Positions 37,480-40,620 of a stretch of DNA of 40,620 nucleotides are shown here, one piece after another (the stretch's first letter is position 1; each line of letters begins with the position of its first letter). Origin of the DNA: Candidatus Woesearchaeota archaeon (lineage in GTDB: Archaea > Nanobdellota > Nanobdellia > Woesearchaeales > GW2011-AR9). The notes under the pieces are model-generated. The model was not told the DNA's origin and did no database searches. It worked only from the letters and a program-made list of their open reading frames with translations. A program made the translations under genes and the position numbers. The stretch covers positions 6,483 through 47,102 of the forward strand of contig JAGVYL010000002.1 of assembly GCA_018303285.1 (NCBI GenBank), given 5' to 3'.

Positions 37480-38041
37480 TTAACACCATTTCCCAAAAAT
37501 GCTCCGGATTATTTAAGATTATATGATTTTTTAAAACCTGTTTGCCTACATTCTCTTCTTTTTCTTTAAGCATCAGTTTAAACTCTTTTTCTGTAATAAA
37601 AAGGGGATTAATCTTTTTTTTAAAGAGCAGTTCATATTTGGAGAAAGAAAGACTCTTTTCTCCTTTTTTGTTAATAATCATCAAATCTATGTCACTTTGT
37701 TCAGTTTCTTTCCTCCGGGCGTAACTTCCGAACAAAACCACCACCTCTTTAGTATTTATCTCAGCAGCTATCTTTTTTATTAAAGGATTAATCTGGGTGA
37801 ATTCTTTCTTTTCTTCATCGGAAGAGATAGCTAGATAGGATTTAATAAGGGGGTGGGCGTAGTTTAGCTGGATAGTTTTTGCTTTGCCTACCTGTTGGAT
37901 AATCAATAAACTATGCATCTCCTTAAGCATCCGATAAAAAGTAGCGTAGGGTATTTTTAACAATAGACTTAATTGATGCATGGTATAGCTTCCGGTTAAA
38001 TTTTTGCCTAAGAAAACAATTAGTTTCTGTTTATTATCCAT
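37469..38041 (-). CDS. wHTH plus MNT-family minimal nucleotidyltransferase
   Basis: HTH TMHQLSLLLKIPYATFYRMLKEM; VVVLFGSYARRKETEQSDIDLMII. Confidence 0.88.
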   Translation of the reverse strand: MDNKQKLIVFLGKNLTGSYTMHQLSLLLKIPYATFYRMLKEMHSLLIIQQVGKAKTIQLNYAHPLIKSYLAISSDEEKKEFTQINPLIKKIAAEINTKEVVVLFGSYARRKETEQSDIDLMIINKKGEKSLSFSKYELLFKKKINPLFITEKEFKLMLKEKEENVGKQVLKNHIILNNPEHFWEMVLNGI

Positions 38042-38112
38042 TTTTAGATAACATTATCCGTATTTGATATATAAACTTTACGGTTGAATTGATGCCATCA
38101 AGGAAAAACATA

Positions 38113-39864
38113 TTATTCCAAAACTGCTTTAATCCTTCTTATCCCCGCAGCTACTGCTTCTTCTTTTGTAATCTTGAACTTTCCCAGCTCAGAAGTATTC
38201 TGGACATGCGGCCCCATGCAAATCTCTTTAGAATAATCACCTATAGAATAGACTGAAACTTTCTCAGGATATTTGGCTCCGAATTCAGCTTGAGCCCCGC
38301 TTTTCAAAGCCTGGTGTAACGGCATTTCCTCTCGTTTGATATTCAGTTTCAGTTTAATTATTTGATTAACTTCTGTTTCTACTTTTTTAATCTCTTCGTC
38401 AGTTAACTTATGATCAAAATTAAAGTCAAAGCGTAAACGTTCAGCAGTGATGTTGCTGCCTCGTTGTTTAATATCTTTTTTTAACACTTTACGCAACGCT
38501 TCGTTTAAAATATGAGTTGCAGTATGCAATTTAGTCGTCTCAGCAGAAGCATCGCTCAATCCGCCTTTGAATTTCTGTTCCGCTCCGACACGAGACAGTT
38601 CTTGATGGTGCTCAAACTCTTTTTTGAATCCAACTGCATCTACTTTAATGTTCTTCTCCGCCGCTAATTCCTGCGTCATCTCTAATGGAAAGCCATAACT
38701 TTGGAATAATAAGAAAGCTTCCTTTCCAGAAATAATTTTACTCTGAGCAGCTATTTTATCGAACTCTTTCAATCCCTGTTCTAACGTATAATTAAATTTA
38801 TGTTCCTCTTTCTCTAACTCAGATAAGATTTTAACATAATTCTGATGTAGTTCCGGATAAGAAGATTTATACTCTTTAACTACGATTTCGGCGATTTGCA
38901 CCGTGAAACATCCGCCGATTTCAATCAACTTCCCCAGCCGAATCGCTTTACGAATTAATCGCCTAAGCACATATCCCTGATCTACATTGGATGGAACAAT
39001 CCCACTCTGGTCTCCGAGCAAGAATACTGCGGCTCGAAGATGGTCAGCGATGATGCGCATGTTTTTCTTTTCCGAAGCATACGTTTTCTTACTAAGCTCT
39101 TCTATTTTTTTAATCGACGGCAAGAACAAATCTGTTTCGTACGCACTTTGTTCTCCAGTAAGAGCAGCTAATGTTCGTTCATAACCCATGCCCGTATCTA
39201 CATTTTTCTGTTTCAATGGTTCTAAAGTTTCGTCTTCCTTGCGATTATAAATCATAAATACATTATTCCAGATTTCCACCCAGTTATTATCATTTGCATC
39301 GAATACTTTAGGCGCTTTGCTTTTTGACTTCCAATAGAAAATTTCTGTAGATGGACCGCATGGCCCTTTCTCTCCTGCGCTCCAAAAGTTATCTTTGCCT
39401 AAATAAGCAATCCTATCTTTAGATACACCTAAACTTCTCCAAATCTCAGCAGATTCTTCATCTTTGGGCACGACTTTATCTCCTTGATATACTGTAAATG
39501 CCAATTTGTCTATTGGCAGGTTCAGCCATTTTTTATCGGTTAAGAATTCAAAGCTCCATGTAATAGATTCTTTCTTGAAGTAATCCCCTAAAGACCAATT
39601 TCCCAGCATCTGAAAGAAAGTATGATGAGTGTCATCTCCGATATTCTCGAAATCTACTGTACGTAAACATTTTTGGACATTAGTCAAGCGTTTTCCCTGC
39701 GGATGCTTTTGTCCAATTAGGAATGGAACTAACGGCTGCATTCCTGCGGTGTTGAATAGGACTGAAGAATCATTAACCGGGATTAAAGAAGCGGAAGGGA
39801 TGAGCTTATGGCCGTGCTGCTTGAAAAAGTCTAAGTACTTCTTTTTTAGCTCTTTGGCTTTCAT
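38113..39864 (-). CDS. alaS: Alanyl-tRNA synthetase, short form
   Basis: FFKQHGHKLIPSASLIP, NTAGMQPLVPFL, EKGPCGPSTEIFYW, LHTATHILNEALRKVL, CMGPHVQNTSELG; 583 aa, ends after editing domain. Confidence 0.95.
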   Translation of the reverse strand: MKAKELKKKYLDFFKQHGHKLIPSASLIPVNDSSVLFNTAGMQPLVPFLIGQKHPQGKRLTNVQKCLRTVDFENIGDDTHHTFFQMLGNWSLGDYFKKESITWSFEFLTDKKWLNLPIDKLAFTVYQGDKVVPKDEESAEIWRSLGVSKDRIAYLGKDNFWSAGEKGPCGPSTEIFYWKSKSKAPKVFDANDNNWVEIWNNVFMIYNRKEDETLEPLKQKNVDTGMGYERTLAALTGEQSAYETDLFLPSIKKIEELSKKTYASEKKNMRIIADHLRAAVFLLGDQSGIVPSNVDQGYVLRRLIRKAIRLGKLIEIGGCFTVQIAEIVVKEYKSSYPELHQNYVKILSELEKEEHKFNYTLEQGLKEFDKIAAQSKIISGKEAFLLFQSYGFPLEMTQELAAEKNIKVDAVGFKKEFEHHQELSRVGAEQKFKGGLSDASAETTKLHTATHILNEALRKVLKKDIKQRGSNITAERLRFDFNFDHKLTDEEIKKVETEVNQIIKLKLNIKREEMPLHQALKSGAQAEFGAKYPEKVSVYSIGDYSKEICMGPHVQNTSELGKFKITKEEAVAAGIRRIKAVLE

Positions 39865-39914
39865 AGAGGAATATTTTACTGGTGGTATATAAATATTTCA
39901 GTCAAAAAAGAGAG

Positions 39915-40620
39915 TTAAAATTCCGTCAAACTTTTCTGTTTTTTCTTTAGGGGAATGGAAGTTGCTTCTTTCTTTTGGGGTTCTTTTGTTTGGTCAGCAT
40001 TCTCAAATATCGGTTTTCCATAAACTCCATCATAACCGGGCTTTATTTCAACCTGGCGGTTTCTGCTCTTGATAATCGCTTCGGCCAGCTTAGGATGGAC
40101 TACTTTGGCCAATTCTGTGCCAGAAAGGCTCAGTAAGATATTGTTCTCGCTGCCGCCGAGCTGAATCAGCTTGTCGTAATTCTCCTGTGTTGTTTTGGAA
40201 CCGACAGAAGTTTGGTAAACTCCAGCAATGATCTCCTGCAAGGGAATCAAACTTTTGAAAGGAATTGCATTTTTCTTGACAAAGCCGAGCGGCCGATCAG
40301 CCAGCTGCTCTACTCTATAAGCTACTCCTAAAGTCAGCTGCTTGCGGCAGACCGGACAGATGCGGTCATGTTTTCCCGTTTCTTCCGGGGAGAAAACAAT
40401 ATTGCAAGAACGATGGCCGTCAAAGTGATACTTGCCATAAGCGGGATCAGTTTCAATCGTTTGGATGATGCGATTTTTACCAAAGCCATGTTCTAATCCG
40501 TTGTCTCTAATAGCTTGAAGGATATTTTGGTATGTTAACTTTTCTAATTCAAAGATGGTTGCTTCCCGGCCTAAGCGGTACGGCCAAAACGAATGGCTGT
40601 CAGAAAAAGAAACTAAATTA
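39915..40620 (-). CDS. EndoQ-like PHP-domain nuclease, C-terminal part (runs off window)
   Basis: Reverse strand open frame LVSFSDSHSFWPYRLGREATIFELEKLTYQNILQAI...TIETDPAYGKYHFDGHRSCNIVFSPEETGK...CPVCRKQLTLGVAYRVEQLADRP. Confidence 0.8.
   Translation of the reverse strand, partial: NLVSFSDSHSFWPYRLGREATIFELEKLTYQNILQAIRDNGLEHGFGKNRIIQTIETDPAYGKYHFDGHRSCNIVFSPEETGKHDRICPVCRKQLTLGVAYRVEQLADRPLGFVKKNAIPFKSLIPLQEIIAGVYQTSVGSKTTQENYDKLIQLGGSENNILLSLSGTELAKVVHPKLAEAIIKSRNRQVEIKPGYDGVYGKPIFENADQTKEPQKKEATSIPLKKKQKSLTEF

Overview
The window is a gene-dense, AT-rich archaeal segment. TATA-like promoters, Shine-Dalgarno sites (e.g. GGAGGTGA), archease, TrmB regulators, an EndoQ-like nuclease, pilin-like class III signal peptides and short compact proteins suggest a DPANN-type genome (inference). 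Housekeeping genes: bacterial-type GAPDH, Nop2/Sun methyltransferase, MEMO protein, short AlaRS, archease, EndoQ-like and two 2-hydroxyacid dehydrogenases. Accessory content: (1) three copies of an overlapping two-gene cassette (pilin-like membrane protein + large exported protein; two copies carry HExxH). (2) A six-gene, largely overlapping operon of exported/lipoproteins (dockerin/EF-hand, ChaN-like, HExxH lipoprotein, clan CD/CHAT-like protein, small Cys-rich lipoprotein, archaemetzincin-like protease). (3) An RHH-adenine methyltransferase-membrane protein operon with a divergent ORF; the RHH gene is absent from the supplied ORF track. (4) A HEPN-MNT pair. (5) A ~1.0 kb IS with a candidate -1 frameshift site, and next to it a 174-bp MITE-like element with 16-bp TIRs and an 8-bp target duplication. 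(6) Two decayed Bro-N genes, each near a copy of a shared ~110-bp noncoding repeat. (7) A noncoding array of nested hairpins at about 35990-36385. No tRNA, rRNA or CRISPR was recognised. All family calls are from reading motifs by eye; no searches were run.
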